This document shows positions 1 to 7,620 of a DNA stretch of 64,000 nt, in pieces (position 1 is the stretch's first letter; every line of letters begins with the position of its first letter). Under the pieces are notes generated by a model. The model made no database searches. It was not told the DNA's origin and saw only the letters and a program-made list of their open reading frames with translations. The position numbers and the translations under genes are program-made. This DNA is from CAZTHL01 sp964613585. Lineage in GTDB: Bacteria; Pseudomonadota; Alphaproteobacteria; DSM-16000; Inquilinaceae. The stretch is from the NCBI GenBank assembly GCA_964613585.1, contig CAZTHL010000001.1, positions 1-64,000 on the forward strand, given 5' to 3'.

Positions 1-923
1 CATGCCGTGTGATCAAGAACTCCTCGTCTTTGGAGGGGCAGGGGAACATGGCTTCTCGGACAATGTTCTGCAGAAAGCCAACAGTTCTTTCAAAAGCTTG
101 CGTGATAATGAACATAAAGCTGCCGATTCGGCGTCTCAATAGCAGCGGTGCTCATGTTGACTGTTGTCATGGGGGCCTTCCGTTGACTTTGAGCTTCTTG
201 GCTGGATCAGCTGTGGAGATCGGCACTCAACTCAGCGGCAGAACAGAAGAGACCATCTTCAGTGATACCGGGCCCGTAATGAGCGAGCGCGGACAAAAAG
301 ATGCAGGGGATCTCTCTGCACAATGGCCGGGGCGTCAAGAAGCACTCCACATGCTGAAGTAACCAGGGCTGGAGTTTAAAAAATGGTTGATGAATAGATA
401 ATGTGACGCAGAAATTGTTGGAACTAGCGAATCTGCTAGTAGTCAAGGTTGCAATCGGAGGCTCTAAGCTTCCGGCTGTCCGAACGATCCGAAGTGGGCT
501 TGAAGGTCTGCGACCAGGGCATCTTCCGCTCGCGCGGAGTGGGCTGCGCAGGCCCGCTCCCCGGTCTGACCACGTTAAGGCCGAGGGCCTTCGCGGGCGC
601 GCCGCATCGGGCGGACCCGGGGAAACGGACGGGGCGAGCGTGTCGGCTCGTGAGTCCTGCAAAAGGTCCGGTGCCTCTCGCTCCCTGCCGCGGGTGTCGG
701 CGGACCAAATCCCACCGGACGGTCGGGATGCTTGCCGGCGCGCCCCGCATCGCGGGTCGCTGAACGACACGGTCCCTTGGCCGGCCCGGTCGAGCGTCGC
801 GGCCGCTGATGACCGGACCCGCGGTCGTAATCATGCGTCGTTCAGCGGGAGCGTGAGCTTGGTCGGTCTGGCCCGTGACGCATGGACGGATGGCCCGGCC
901 GTCGATGGCAAGGTGTCGGTCTG
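1..923. other. Gene-poor left edge, no recognisable gene
   Basis: I can support no gene in this stretch. Several open frames cross it on both strands, but none gives a recognisable protein or has a convincing ribosome binding site. The first 480 bases or so are visibly richer in A and T than the rest of the window, which suggests acquired or decaying DNA. From about 480 onward the composition returns to the high GC of the neighbours. The promoter of the LysE-type gene should lie in the last 100 bases, but I could not pick it out. Confidence 0.5.
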
Positions 924-1550
924 ATGGAAAGTGCTGCCATCTTCCTCCAGATCGCGGTGGTGTGGACCGTGGCCGCGGTCACTCCTGGGCCCAATTTCTT
1001 TGTTACAGCGTATGTTTCGGCCTCGTCGTCGGCACGCGTCGCCGCCTTTACCGCTCTTGGCATTGTCGCGGGCACGGCAATCTGGGGTTGCTCCGGCGTG
1101 TTAGGCGCTCATCTGCTGTTCTGGAGCGCGCCGTGGACCCATGATGTGGCCCGGATCGCAGGGGGCAGCTACCTGCTGTGGCTCGGGGTTCGGCTCGCGA
1201 CGTCAAGGAGACGAAACGTCGGCATGACGACGGCCGCCTATGGCACCATCGGAGCGTTCGAGGCGTGGCGGAGGGGTTTCATGACCAACCTCTCGAATCC
1301 GAAGACCGCGCTGTTCACCGCGACCCTTTTTGCCGCCGAGACGCCGGCCAATCCTCCGCCCTGGCTCGGCATTGGAACTGTTGCCACCATGCTGGCCGTC
1401 TCTCTGATCTGGTACATGACCGTCGCCTGCTTGTTCGGGAGCGCAGTGATGACCCGCAATTACAAGCGCCACAGCGCCGGCATCAACGTCGGCTCCGGGG
1501 TGATCTTTGCGATGTTCGGACTGTTGCTGATCGTGGAAGGGTTGGGCTGA
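924..1550 (+). CDS. LysE/RhtB family amino-acid exporter
   Basis: The 208-residue protein is a predicted inner-membrane exporter of amino acids or related small metabolites. The N-terminus carries the TPGPNFF motif typical of LysE/RhtB translocators, followed by about six hydrophobic segments and a conserved NLSNPKTALF stretch before the central membrane helices. Length matches the family (about 200-210). I chose the ATG at 924 rather than the upstream in-frame start at 882 because family members begin directly with the first membrane segment. Its 3' end overlaps the convergent LysR gene by 68 bases. This is not the usual divergent regulator-exporter arrangement, so control by that regulator is only a possibility. 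Substrate is unknown. Confidence 0.85.
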   Translation: MESAAIFLQIAVVWTVAAVTPGPNFFVTAYVSASSSARVAAFTALGIVAGTAIWGCSGVLGAHLLFWSAPWTHDVARIAGGSYLLWLGVRLATSRRRNVGMTTAAYGTIGAFEAWRRGFMTNLSNPKTALFTATLFAAETPANPPPWLGIGTVATMLAVSLIWYMTVACLFGSAVMTRNYKRHSAGINVGSGVIFAMFGLLLIVEGLG

Positions 1551-2460
1551 CGATCTCGCCGGCGTCGACACGCCCGTCCGCACGCAGCCGCGACAGGAAC
1601 GCCTTCGCAGCTTCCGAAAGGAGGCGTGACGCCGGCCAGGCTGCCACAAAGCAATAGCGCAGGGCTGGCCTCTCGATCGGTGCAGCGGTGATCTCGCGGT
1701 GCTGCACAGCGGTCTTCACGGCCGGCCATGGCAGGATGGTGTAGGCGAGGCCCCGCTTGACCAGGGCAACCATCAGCTGTGGCGCATCGGCCTCCAGCCA
1801 AGGCTTCAGGATAAGGCCGCTGTCGGCGGTCTGCCTGTCGATCAGCTGACGAAGACCCTGGCCGGCGCGGGGCAGCACGAGACTGAGCCCGCTCAAGACG
1901 GAATAGGCGACGGGCTTATCTTCTGCAAGCGACGCGCCGGGGGGCCCGACGAGGAACAACTCTCCCGACTCCAGTGTCGAGTAGGCCAGCCGCTGATCGA
2001 GGTTACCATCGTACAAGGTGCCGAGGTCGAAAAGTCGATCGAGGAGCCCGTCCCGGATCTCAGAACTGCTTGAGATGATCCGGATATCGAGCGTGACATC
2101 GGGGTAGTCGTTGCGGAAACCCGGCAGCACACGATCGGCGACGGTGTCGACCATGCTCGGGAGGCAGCCGAAGCCGACCCGGCCAACCAGTCGGCCATGG
2201 CGCGCCTGCAGTTCGGCGCCCAGGTTCTCGAACTGAACGATGAGGACGCCGGCCCGTCTCTGCAGCCAAGCGCCGGCCTCCGTGACTTGCAAACCGCGAC
2301 CGGTCCGTTCGAACAGCTTTTGGCCAGTGCTGTCTTCGAGCTGGCGAATTTGCCGGCTCAGGGCCGGTTGCGAGATGTGCAAACGTTCGGCGGCACGGCT
2401 GAGGCTGCCGAGATCAGCGACAGTCAGAAAGGCGCGGAGAAGCTTCGAGTCCACTGCCAT
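1483..2460 (-). CDS. LysR family transcriptional regulator
   Basis: This 325-residue protein has an N-terminal winged helix-turn-helix (about residues 1-60; it includes LSRAAERLHISQPALSRQI, the LysR recognition region) followed by a LysR substrate-binding domain from about residue 90. The reading frame extends to 2487, but the ATG at 2460 (MAVDSKLL) gives the usual LysR N-terminus. The last 25 or so residues are arginine-rich and poorly conserved, which fits read-through into the overlapping tail of the LysE-type gene. The domain order suggests a CysB/NAC-like activator that senses a small ligand. Targets cannot be read from the sequence; the LuxR-like gene starts only 64 bases away, divergently. 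Confidence 0.85.
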   Translation of the reverse strand: MAVDSKLLRAFLTVADLGSLSRAAERLHISQPALSRQIRQLEDSTGQKLFERTGRGLQVTEAGAWLQRRAGVLIVQFENLGAELQARHGRLVGRVGFGCLPSMVDTVADRVLPGFRNDYPDVTLDIRIISSSSEIRDGLLDRLFDLGTLYDGNLDQRLAYSTLESGELFLVGPPGASLAEDKPVAYSVLSGLSLVLPRAGQGLRQLIDRQTADSGLILKPWLEADAPQLMVALVKRGLAYTILPWPAVKTAVQHREITAAPIERPALRYCFVAAWPASRLLSEAAKAFLSRLRADGRVDAGEIVSPTLPRSATVRTSQRSPRSRR

Positions 2461-2524
2461 AACCAAAATGCAACTCCGATAGCACATCTTTCGAATTGAT
2501 TCATACGACCTAAACGGAAACGCT

Positions 2525-3352
2525 GTGGCGTCTTGTCAGGCTGCCATGCGCGGCACCGGCGCGACCCGTCGAATGATCATTGGATCGCGCGGCGCGTATC
2601 CAGATCTGGCGCCGGCTGGTCATGGCCAGCGGACTTTGTCTTCTCCCGAGTCGAAACGAAACGTCTCAGCCATGGGCAGTCGGTGTTTCAGGTCCAAGCA
2701 GTCGGTCCTCGATGGTCTTCGAGAGGAGCTTGACCGTACAGATCCGGCATTCTTTTTCTATCTGGGGCTGGTGCAAGACGGAACGGAGTGGCGCAACGCA
2801 CGCTCTGTCGCGATCTCGGATATGATTTCACCTGGGGTGAGCGACCCGCCGCTGGCCGGTACCGACACGCTCGTCAATATTGAGCGCTCGCAGCCGGTGC
2901 CAAGCCGATCGAGGAGCAGGCGGTGTTCGCCTGGCACTCAAAATACCGCCGTGCTCCATTATTCCGAACCCCTGTCTGAACGTTTTGGCGCAAGACGCGG
3001 CATCTTTGTCGCCAAAACCACATCGAACCAGGCCGCGAGCTCGATTTACGAGAGCACTCAGCACTCGATAACGCACCTTGGTGATTTCCTCCATTCTAAC
3101 GCCAAGCTTTTGTCGTCCAATCAGGATGAGTTCCCCCCTGACCAAAATGCACTGACGAGGCCACAGCAGGTTTGCCTCTACTGGACAGCCCGTGGAAAGA
3201 CCAGCTGGGAAACCGGAAGGATACTGGGCCGATCGGAAGCAACAGTGAATTATCATCTTCAGAATGCGATTCGCCGCCTGCAAGCTTCGAACAAGGTGGA
3301 AGCCGTGTACAAGGCCTCGGTTTCCGGTCTTCTTGCCATCAATCCCGGATAA
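2525..3352 (+). CDS. LuxR-type regulator with degenerate N-terminal half
   Basis: The C-terminal 70 residues form a clear LuxR helix-turn-helix: LTRPQQVCLYWTARGKTSW, then GRILGRSEATVNYHLQNA and a terminal AVYKASVSGLL. This pattern is typical of acyl-homoserine-lactone-type regulators. The N-terminal half in this frame does not read as an autoinducer-binding domain. In the +1 frame, however, 2815-2835 reads LGYDFTW and 2911-2934 reads EEQAVFAW, two phrases expected in that domain, separated by a stop at 2881. The gene may therefore carry frameshifts. The start is uncertain: a GTG at 2525 or an ATG at 2672 are both possible and neither has a good ribosome binding site. Base composition is lower in GC than the flanking polyamine genes. 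Confidence 0.55.
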   Translation: MASCQAAMRGTGATRRMIIGSRGAYPDLAPAGHGQRTLSSPESKRNVSAMGSRCFRSKQSVLDGLREELDRTDPAFFFYLGLVQDGTEWRNARSVAISDMISPGVSDPPLAGTDTLVNIERSQPVPSRSRSRRCSPGTQNTAVLHYSEPLSERFGARRGIFVAKTTSNQAASSIYESTQHSITHLGDFLHSNAKLLSSNQDEFPPDQNALTRPQQVCLYWTARGKTSWETGRILGRSEATVNYHLQNAIRRLQASNKVEAVYKASVSGLLAINPG

Positions 3353-3654
3353 TGCAAAATCGAATTTGATAAGTCCACGTGCACGGAAGGCAAATGTCCA
3401 AATACAATAGAGCGTATGATAGTCTTCCTGCGCCAATCAGGCACAACAACGCGCCAATGCAAAGTAAAGAACAAGGTAATATACGACCGCGTCCTGTCTT
3501 CAATCCAATAGCGACAGCCGGTCGATCATTCAGGGAATGACTTTTTGGGCGTCACGCATGCGATGATGGGCTGACACCATCAAGAAACGTCATCGTCAAG
3601 GTCAGCCCATTAGCCTAGACTCGACAACGCAGACGGGATGATGAGGACTCGACC
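3353..3654. other. AT-rich intergenic region upstream of the aminotransferase gene
   Basis: No gene is apparent here. The first 190 bases are markedly AT-rich. Near the right end there is a perfect 10-bp inverted repeat, listed separately. The promoter of the downstream aminotransferase gene should be in this interval. Confidence 0.5.
3566..3610. promoter_or_regulatory. Inverted repeat upstream of the aminotransferase gene
   Basis: ATGGGCTGAC at 3566-3575 is repeated exactly in inverted orientation at 3601-3610 with 25 bases between. It ends 44 bases before the ATG of the class III aminotransferase gene. The position suits an operator or an attenuating hairpin in the leader. No protein can be assigned to it; the LuxR-type and LysR-type regulators to the left are candidates only by proximity. 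Confidence 0.4.
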
Positions 3655-4989
3655 ATGGAACAAGCGAGCGGCAGCCAGTCGATGCCGAACGATCTTGATG
3701 CCTTTTGGATGCCGTTCACGGCCAACCGGGAGTTCAAAAGGCAGCCCCGCATGATCGTTGAAGCGGACGGCATTTACCTTACATCCCACGACGGACGAAG
3801 GATCCTCGACGGCATCGCTGGCCTGTGGTGCGTCAACGCCGGGCACTGTCGGCCGCCTATCGTCGAGGCGATCCGGGCCGAGGCGGCACGTCTCGACTAT
3901 GCGTCCCCGTTCCAGATGGGACATCCGCGCGCCTTTGATCTGGCGTCTCGGCTCGCGCAGTTGGCCCCGACGGGTCTCGACCACGTGTTCTTCACCAACA
4001 GCGGCTCGGAGGCTGTCGATACCGCGCTCAAGATCGCCCTCGCCTATCACCGACTCAAGGGGGAGGGGCAGCGCACCCGCCTGATCGGCCGGGAGCGCGC
4101 GTACCACGGCGTCGGCTTCGGTGGCATTTCGGTCGGCGGGATCGCCAACAACAGGAAGTATTTCGGTAGCCTGCTGGCCGGGGTCGACCATTTGCCGCAC
4201 ACGCACGATCTTGAGCACAATGCCTTCAGTCGCGGCCAGCCAGCGTGGGGCGCCCATTTGGCCGACGCGCTCGAGCGGATCGTGGCGCTGCACGATGCTT
4301 CCACCATTGCCGCGGTGATCGTCGAGCCCTTCGCCGGCTCAGCTGGTGTATTGTTGCCTCCCGTGGGGTATTTGGAAAAGCTTCGGGCAATTTGCGACCG
4401 GCATGGACTGCTCTTGATCTTCGACGAGGTGATCTCCGGATTCGGCCGGATCGGCGCACCGTTCGCGGCGGAGCGCTTCGGCGTCCGTCCTGACATGATC
4501 TGCTGTGCCAAGGGCCTTTCAAATGGCGCCGTGCCCATGGGGGCGGTGCTGGTCGACAGGTCGATCCATGAGGCGTTTCAGCAGGGGCCTGAGGAGGCCA
4601 TCGACCTGTTTCACGGCTACACCTATTCGGGCCATCCGCTGGCGTGTGCCGCCGCCCATGCCGCCCTCGACCTTTATGAGGCGGAGGGGCTCTTTACCCG
4701 AGCCAACGAACTCGCGGCCCACTGGGAGGAGGCTGTACACAGCCTCAAGGGCGAGCCACACGTGATCGATCTACGCAACCTCGGCCTCGTCGCCGCTATC
4801 GAGCTTGAGCCGGAGCCGGGAGCGCCGACTCGTCGGGGCTTCCGCGTTTTCGTCGATGCCTACATGCACGGCGCCTTGGTGCGGCCGACCGGCGATATCA
4901 TCGCGCTGACGCCGCCGCTGATCATCGAGCCGGCGCAGATCGACGAGCTGATCGAGATCGTGCGCGCCTCGCTCAGACGGGCCGCGTGA
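3655..4989 (+). CDS. Class III aminotransferase, beta-alanine (omega-amino acid):pyruvate type
   Basis: The 444-residue protein is a PLP-dependent fold-type I aminotransferase. It matches omega-amino acid:pyruvate transaminases closely: the N-terminus has LDAFWMPFTANREF, then GLWCVNAGH, NSGSEAVDTALK, the PLP-pyridine aspartate D257 in FDEVISGFG and the Schiff-base lysine K286 in AKGLSNG. Such enzymes move the terminal amino group of beta-alanine, or of other omega-amines, to pyruvate, giving alanine and a semialdehyde. It opens the polyamine island, so breakdown of beta-alanine derived from polyamines, or direct use of putrescine-type amines, is plausible. It differs clearly from the SpuC-like paralogue at 10750. 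Family assignment is firm; substrate is inferred. Confidence 0.88.
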   Translation: MEQASGSQSMPNDLDAFWMPFTANREFKRQPRMIVEADGIYLTSHDGRRILDGIAGLWCVNAGHCRPPIVEAIRAEAARLDYASPFQMGHPRAFDLASRLAQLAPTGLDHVFFTNSGSEAVDTALKIALAYHRLKGEGQRTRLIGRERAYHGVGFGGISVGGIANNRKYFGSLLAGVDHLPHTHDLEHNAFSRGQPAWGAHLADALERIVALHDASTIAAVIVEPFAGSAGVLLPPVGYLEKLRAICDRHGLLLIFDEVISGFGRIGAPFAAERFGVRPDMICCAKGLSNGAVPMGAVLVDRSIHEAFQQGPEEAIDLFHGYTYSGHPLACAAAHAALDLYEAEGLFTRANELAAHWEEAVHSLKGEPHVIDLRNLGLVAAIELEPEPGAPTRRGFRVFVDAYMHGALVRPTGDIIALTPPLIIEPAQIDELIEIVRASLRRAA

Positions 4990-5126
4990 TCCGTGCCGTC
5001 TCAGCGCCGATGATCGCGGTGACACGTCATGGTTGACGGCTGCGCTGATCCTGGGCGTGCGACGTCTTCACAATCGCGCGCTCCGGCAGAAAAATAATTC
5101 ATTCAAATCAAAGGCCTCGCCTGTGG

Positions 5127-5143
5127 CGCCGGCAAAGCCGGCG
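5127..5143. terminator. GC-rich hairpin downstream of the aminotransferase gene
   Basis: Seven-base perfect arms CGCCGGC and GCCGGCG flank an AAA loop, 137 bases after the aminotransferase stop codon. There is no T-tract behind it, so intrinsic termination is uncertain. It lies just before the promoter of the next small gene. Confidence 0.35.
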
Positions 5144-5152
5144 GTGCATCCC

Positions 5153-5181
5153 TTGCAAGCTGCATTAACAGTTCGTATTGT
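5153..5181 (+). promoter_or_regulatory. Candidate sigma-70-type promoter for the small CPxCG gene
   Basis: TTGCAA at 5153-5158 and TATTGT at 5176-5181 are separated by 17 bases. The -10 box ends 23 bases before the ATG at 5205, and an AAGGAGG ribosome binding site lies between (5190-5196). Spacing and boxes fit a housekeeping promoter. Confidence 0.45.
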
Positions 5182-5204
5182 ATTGTTACAAGGAGGTTGC
5201 GCTC

Positions 5205-5396
5205 ATGAAGATCGAGGCGAAGGTCCGCAAGGGATACCTGATCCGCTGCGGCCAGGGCAGCCTGTTCCTGGTGAAGGCCCTCGGCCCCAGCGTCGAATGC
5301 CCGGAGTGTGGGGAGACGGCCCTGTCGACCGACCTCGCGACCGAGTATCATTGCGCGATGGCCGACCGGCGCAGGACCGGCAGCGCGGCGGAATAG
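5205..5396 (+). CDS. Small protein with a CPxCG motif, function unknown
   Basis: This 63-residue reading frame starts with an ATG preceded, at eight bases, by an ideal AAGGAGG Shine-Dalgarno sequence. That is unusually strong for this window and supports real translation. The protein has a CPEC motif at residues 32-35 plus C15 and H49/C50, which could make a small zinc knuckle. The rest is basic at the N-terminus and has no signal peptide or membrane segment. I do not recognise the family. It sits alone between the aminotransferase and a small membrane protein, with its own likely promoter. Confidence 0.6.
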   Translation: MKIEAKVRKGYLIRCGQGSLFLVKALGPSVECPECGETALSTDLATEYHCAMADRRRTGSAAE

Positions 5397-5558
5397 GAGC
5401 TTCGCTGCGGTCCTCGTTCCGGGCGGCGCCGTCGTGCCGGGCGGCACACGAAAGCGAGACCTCGACAGCGGGACGGAGCGGAAGCGTGCCCAGCGCGTTG
5501 GTAAGCGGAGCTCACTCCGGGCGGCCCTTTCGCCGTCTCCAAAACGGTCTCGAAAATC

Positions 5559-5747
5559 ATGCTTGGTATTGAAATCGGTGGGCTGCTCGGGCTCATCCAT
5601 CTGGCGCTTGTCATCTGGGCGCTGGTCAGCATCTTCGGCAGCGACGCCAGCACCGGCGGCAAGGTGCTGTGGATCCTGTTCATCCTGGTCTTCCCGCTGA
5701 TCGGCTTCATCGTCTGGCTGCTGTTCGGCCCGCGCGCCAATCGGTAG
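5559..5747 (+). CDS. PLDc N-terminal-domain small membrane protein
   Basis: The 62-residue protein has two hydrophobic helices (about residues 8-27 and 36-55) joined by a polar turn with STGGKVLWILFILVFPLIGF, and ends in LLFGPRANR. This is the PLDc_N (phospholipase D nuclease N-terminal) fold, which often occurs as a free-standing small inner-membrane protein of unknown role. Such proteins resemble the membrane anchor of cardiolipin synthases, but no catalytic HKD motif is present. It is convergent with the PuuB-like gene, 40 bases away. Confidence 0.75.
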   Translation: MLGIEIGGLLGLIHLALVIWALVSIFGSDASTGGKVLWILFILVFPLIGFIVWLLFGPRANR

Positions 5748-5787
5748 GTGTGGTCGAGCCTGCGCCCATGGGCAGGCTCGGCCGTCC

Positions 5788-7077
5788 CTACAACAGGTCG
5801 CGCATACGCAACCAGGTCATCGCCAGCACCAGGATCGGCCGGCGCAGCCGCCGCCCGCCCGGGAACGGCGCGTGCGGCACCCGGGCAAGCACGTCGAAGC
5901 GCTCGGCGGTGCCGGCGAGCGCCTCGGCCGCGACCCGGCCGGCCAGCGAGGTCAACGCCACGCCGTGCCCGGAAAAGCCGTGGGCAAAGAGAATGTTCGG
6001 CGCCAGCCGGCCGAAATGGGGCAGGCGGTTGCGGGTGATCGCGACATAGCCGCCCCAGGCGTGATCGATCCCGGCATCGGCCAGATCCGGGAAGAATCGG
6101 AGCATGACGCGGCGCACGGCATGCCGGAGGTCGTGCGGGTCGCGCCCCGAATAGCTGACCCCGCCGCCGAACAGCATGCGATGGTCGGCACTCAGGCGGT
6201 AGTAGTTGAGCACGAAGCGCATGTCCGCCACGGCGCAGCCGGAGGGGATCAGCCGCCGCGCCCGCTCCGGGCCGAGCGGTTCGGTGGCGATCATGTATGT
6301 GCCGACCGGCATGATGCGCGCGCGCAGGGTCCGGTCGATCTCGGGCCCGAGCGGGTTCAGGTAGGCATTGCCGGCCAGCAGGACGAAGCGGGTCCGCACC
6401 GCGCCGTCGGGCGTCTCGGCCACGGGGCGCTCGCCCGGTGAGAGGCGACGGACGGGCGAGGCCTCGAACAGCCGCGCGCCCGCGCGTCGCGCCGCCCCTG
6501 CGAGGCCGAGGGCGTAGTTGAGCGGGTGCAGCTGGCCGCCGGCCGGGTCGTACAGGCCGCCGAGATAGACCGGGCAGGCGACCATCGCCTGCATCGCCTC
6601 GGCCTCGAGCAGCACGCCGCCGTCATGGCCGTAGGCATTCCATTCCTCGAGCGTCGCGCGCAGCTCGGTCAGATGACGTGGCTTGAGGGCTCCGAGCAGA
6701 TAGCCCCAGCGCAGGTCGCAGTCGATCCCGTGGCGCTCGACCCGGTCCTGCAGGATCTGCCGCGCCTCGCGGTCGAGCGCCCACAGATGGCGGGCGTCGT
6801 CCGGGCCGACCAGGCGGGCGATCTCGGCCATGCTCTTGTTGTAGCCGCTGACGATCTGACCGCCGTTTCGACCCGAGGCGCCCCAGCCGACGCGCTCGGC
6901 CTCCAGCAGCACCGTGTCGTAGCCGCGCTGGGCGAGCTCAAGCGCCGCGGACAGGCCGGTGAAGCCGCCACCCACGACGAGCGCGTCGCACTCGACGGCG
7001 TCGCGAAGCCGCGGATGCTCGGGGTGAGGATTGGCGGTCGCCGCGTACCAGGAATCGACATGACCGGACGTGCCCAT
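5788..7077 (-). CDS. puuB: FAD-dependent oxidoreductase, gamma-glutamylputrescine oxidase (PuuB) family
   Basis: The 429-residue DAO-family flavoprotein has an N-terminal dinucleotide-binding segment VVGGGFTGLSAALEL (about residues 34-48) and the WGASGRNGGQI motif that follows it in PuuB/OrdL-type enzymes. It also has a C-terminal FAD-binding end with HGFSGHGVALTSLAG. In the Puu pathway this enzyme oxidises gamma-glutamyl-putrescine to gamma-glutamyl-aminobutyraldehyde, releasing ammonia and hydrogen peroxide. Two PuuA-like glutamate-amine ligases lie just upstream, which supports that role. The gene is read from the minus strand in the same direction as the lipoprotein and the first ligase homologue. 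Substrate assignment is from family and context. Confidence 0.85.
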   Translation of the reverse strand: MGTSGHVDSWYAATANPHPEHPRLRDAVECDALVVGGGFTGLSAALELAQRGYDTVLLEAERVGWGASGRNGGQIVSGYNKSMAEIARLVGPDDARHLWALDREARQILQDRVERHGIDCDLRWGYLLGALKPRHLTELRATLEEWNAYGHDGGVLLEAEAMQAMVACPVYLGGLYDPAGGQLHPLNYALGLAGAARRAGARLFEASPVRRLSPGERPVAETPDGAVRTRFVLLAGNAYLNPLGPEIDRTLRARIMPVGTYMIATEPLGPERARRLIPSGCAVADMRFVLNYYRLSADHRMLFGGGVSYSGRDPHDLRHAVRRVMLRFFPDLADAGIDHAWGGYVAITRNRLPHFGRLAPNILFAHGFSGHGVALTSLAGRVAAEALAGTAERFDVLARVPHAPFPGGRRLRRPILVLAMTWLRMRDLL

Positions 7078-7200
7078 GCTGGGCGCAGGATAGCCGACCG
7101 GTAGCCCGTCGGCGAGCCCGTCCGGCTTCCTCTGCCTTGCCGGGCCGGCCAGCCGGTCGGGGCGGGCGCGACGAGACCCGGACGGCGGCCGTGCCGCGCG

Positions 7201-7461
7201 CTACTCGCAGCGGAAGTAGAGCATGCGTCGGTCGCTGCCGACATCCTGTCCCATGAAGTAGATGGCGCGGGTCATGCGCTCGGCGCAGATCTCGTTCGCC
7301 TCGTCATGCGCCGGCGCGGCATCGTAGAGGCCGATCTCGTTCTTCGGCACCATCACCTGAAAATAGCTCGAGGACAGGTCGTTGGGGCGCGAGGCCACCT
7401 GCGCCTGGCTGCAGCCGGCGATGGTGGCGGCCGTCAGGAGGAGGACGGGGAGCAGGCGCAT
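7201..7461 (-). CDS. Small lipoprotein, function unknown
   Basis: The 86-residue protein starts at the ATG at 7461 with MRLLPVLLLTAATIAGC, a lipoprotein signal peptide with a lipobox ending TIAGC, so residue 17 should be lipidated. The start is supported by an AAGGGA ribosome binding site. The frame runs further upstream to 7587, but that extension would put the signal peptide in the interior. The mature part is short and polar, with two further cysteines. It is inserted between the PuuB-like and glutamine-synthetase-like genes on the same strand. I do not recognise the family. Confidence 0.65.
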   Translation of the reverse strand: MRLLPVLLLTAATIAGCSQAQVASRPNDLSSSYFQVMVPKNEIGLYDAAPAHDEANEICAERMTRAIYFMGQDVGSDRRMLYFRCE

Positions 7462-7620
7462 CGATGGACGTCCCTTCACGCTCGTGTGGCGGGCGAGCCG
7501 GCGCCCGTGCCTGGCGCCGATGACGTCCATGATGTCAGCTTCTCCCGTCCGAGTCGTTAACGCCCTGGTAATTTTTTGCCGGGCCACCCCGATTCGCTCG
7601 CCGCCGCGGCCACGGGCCGC

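Noticed and set aside
1..923. Open frames at 9-362 and 207-770
   Set aside because: No family similarity, no ribosome binding site, and the two overlap each other on opposite strands.
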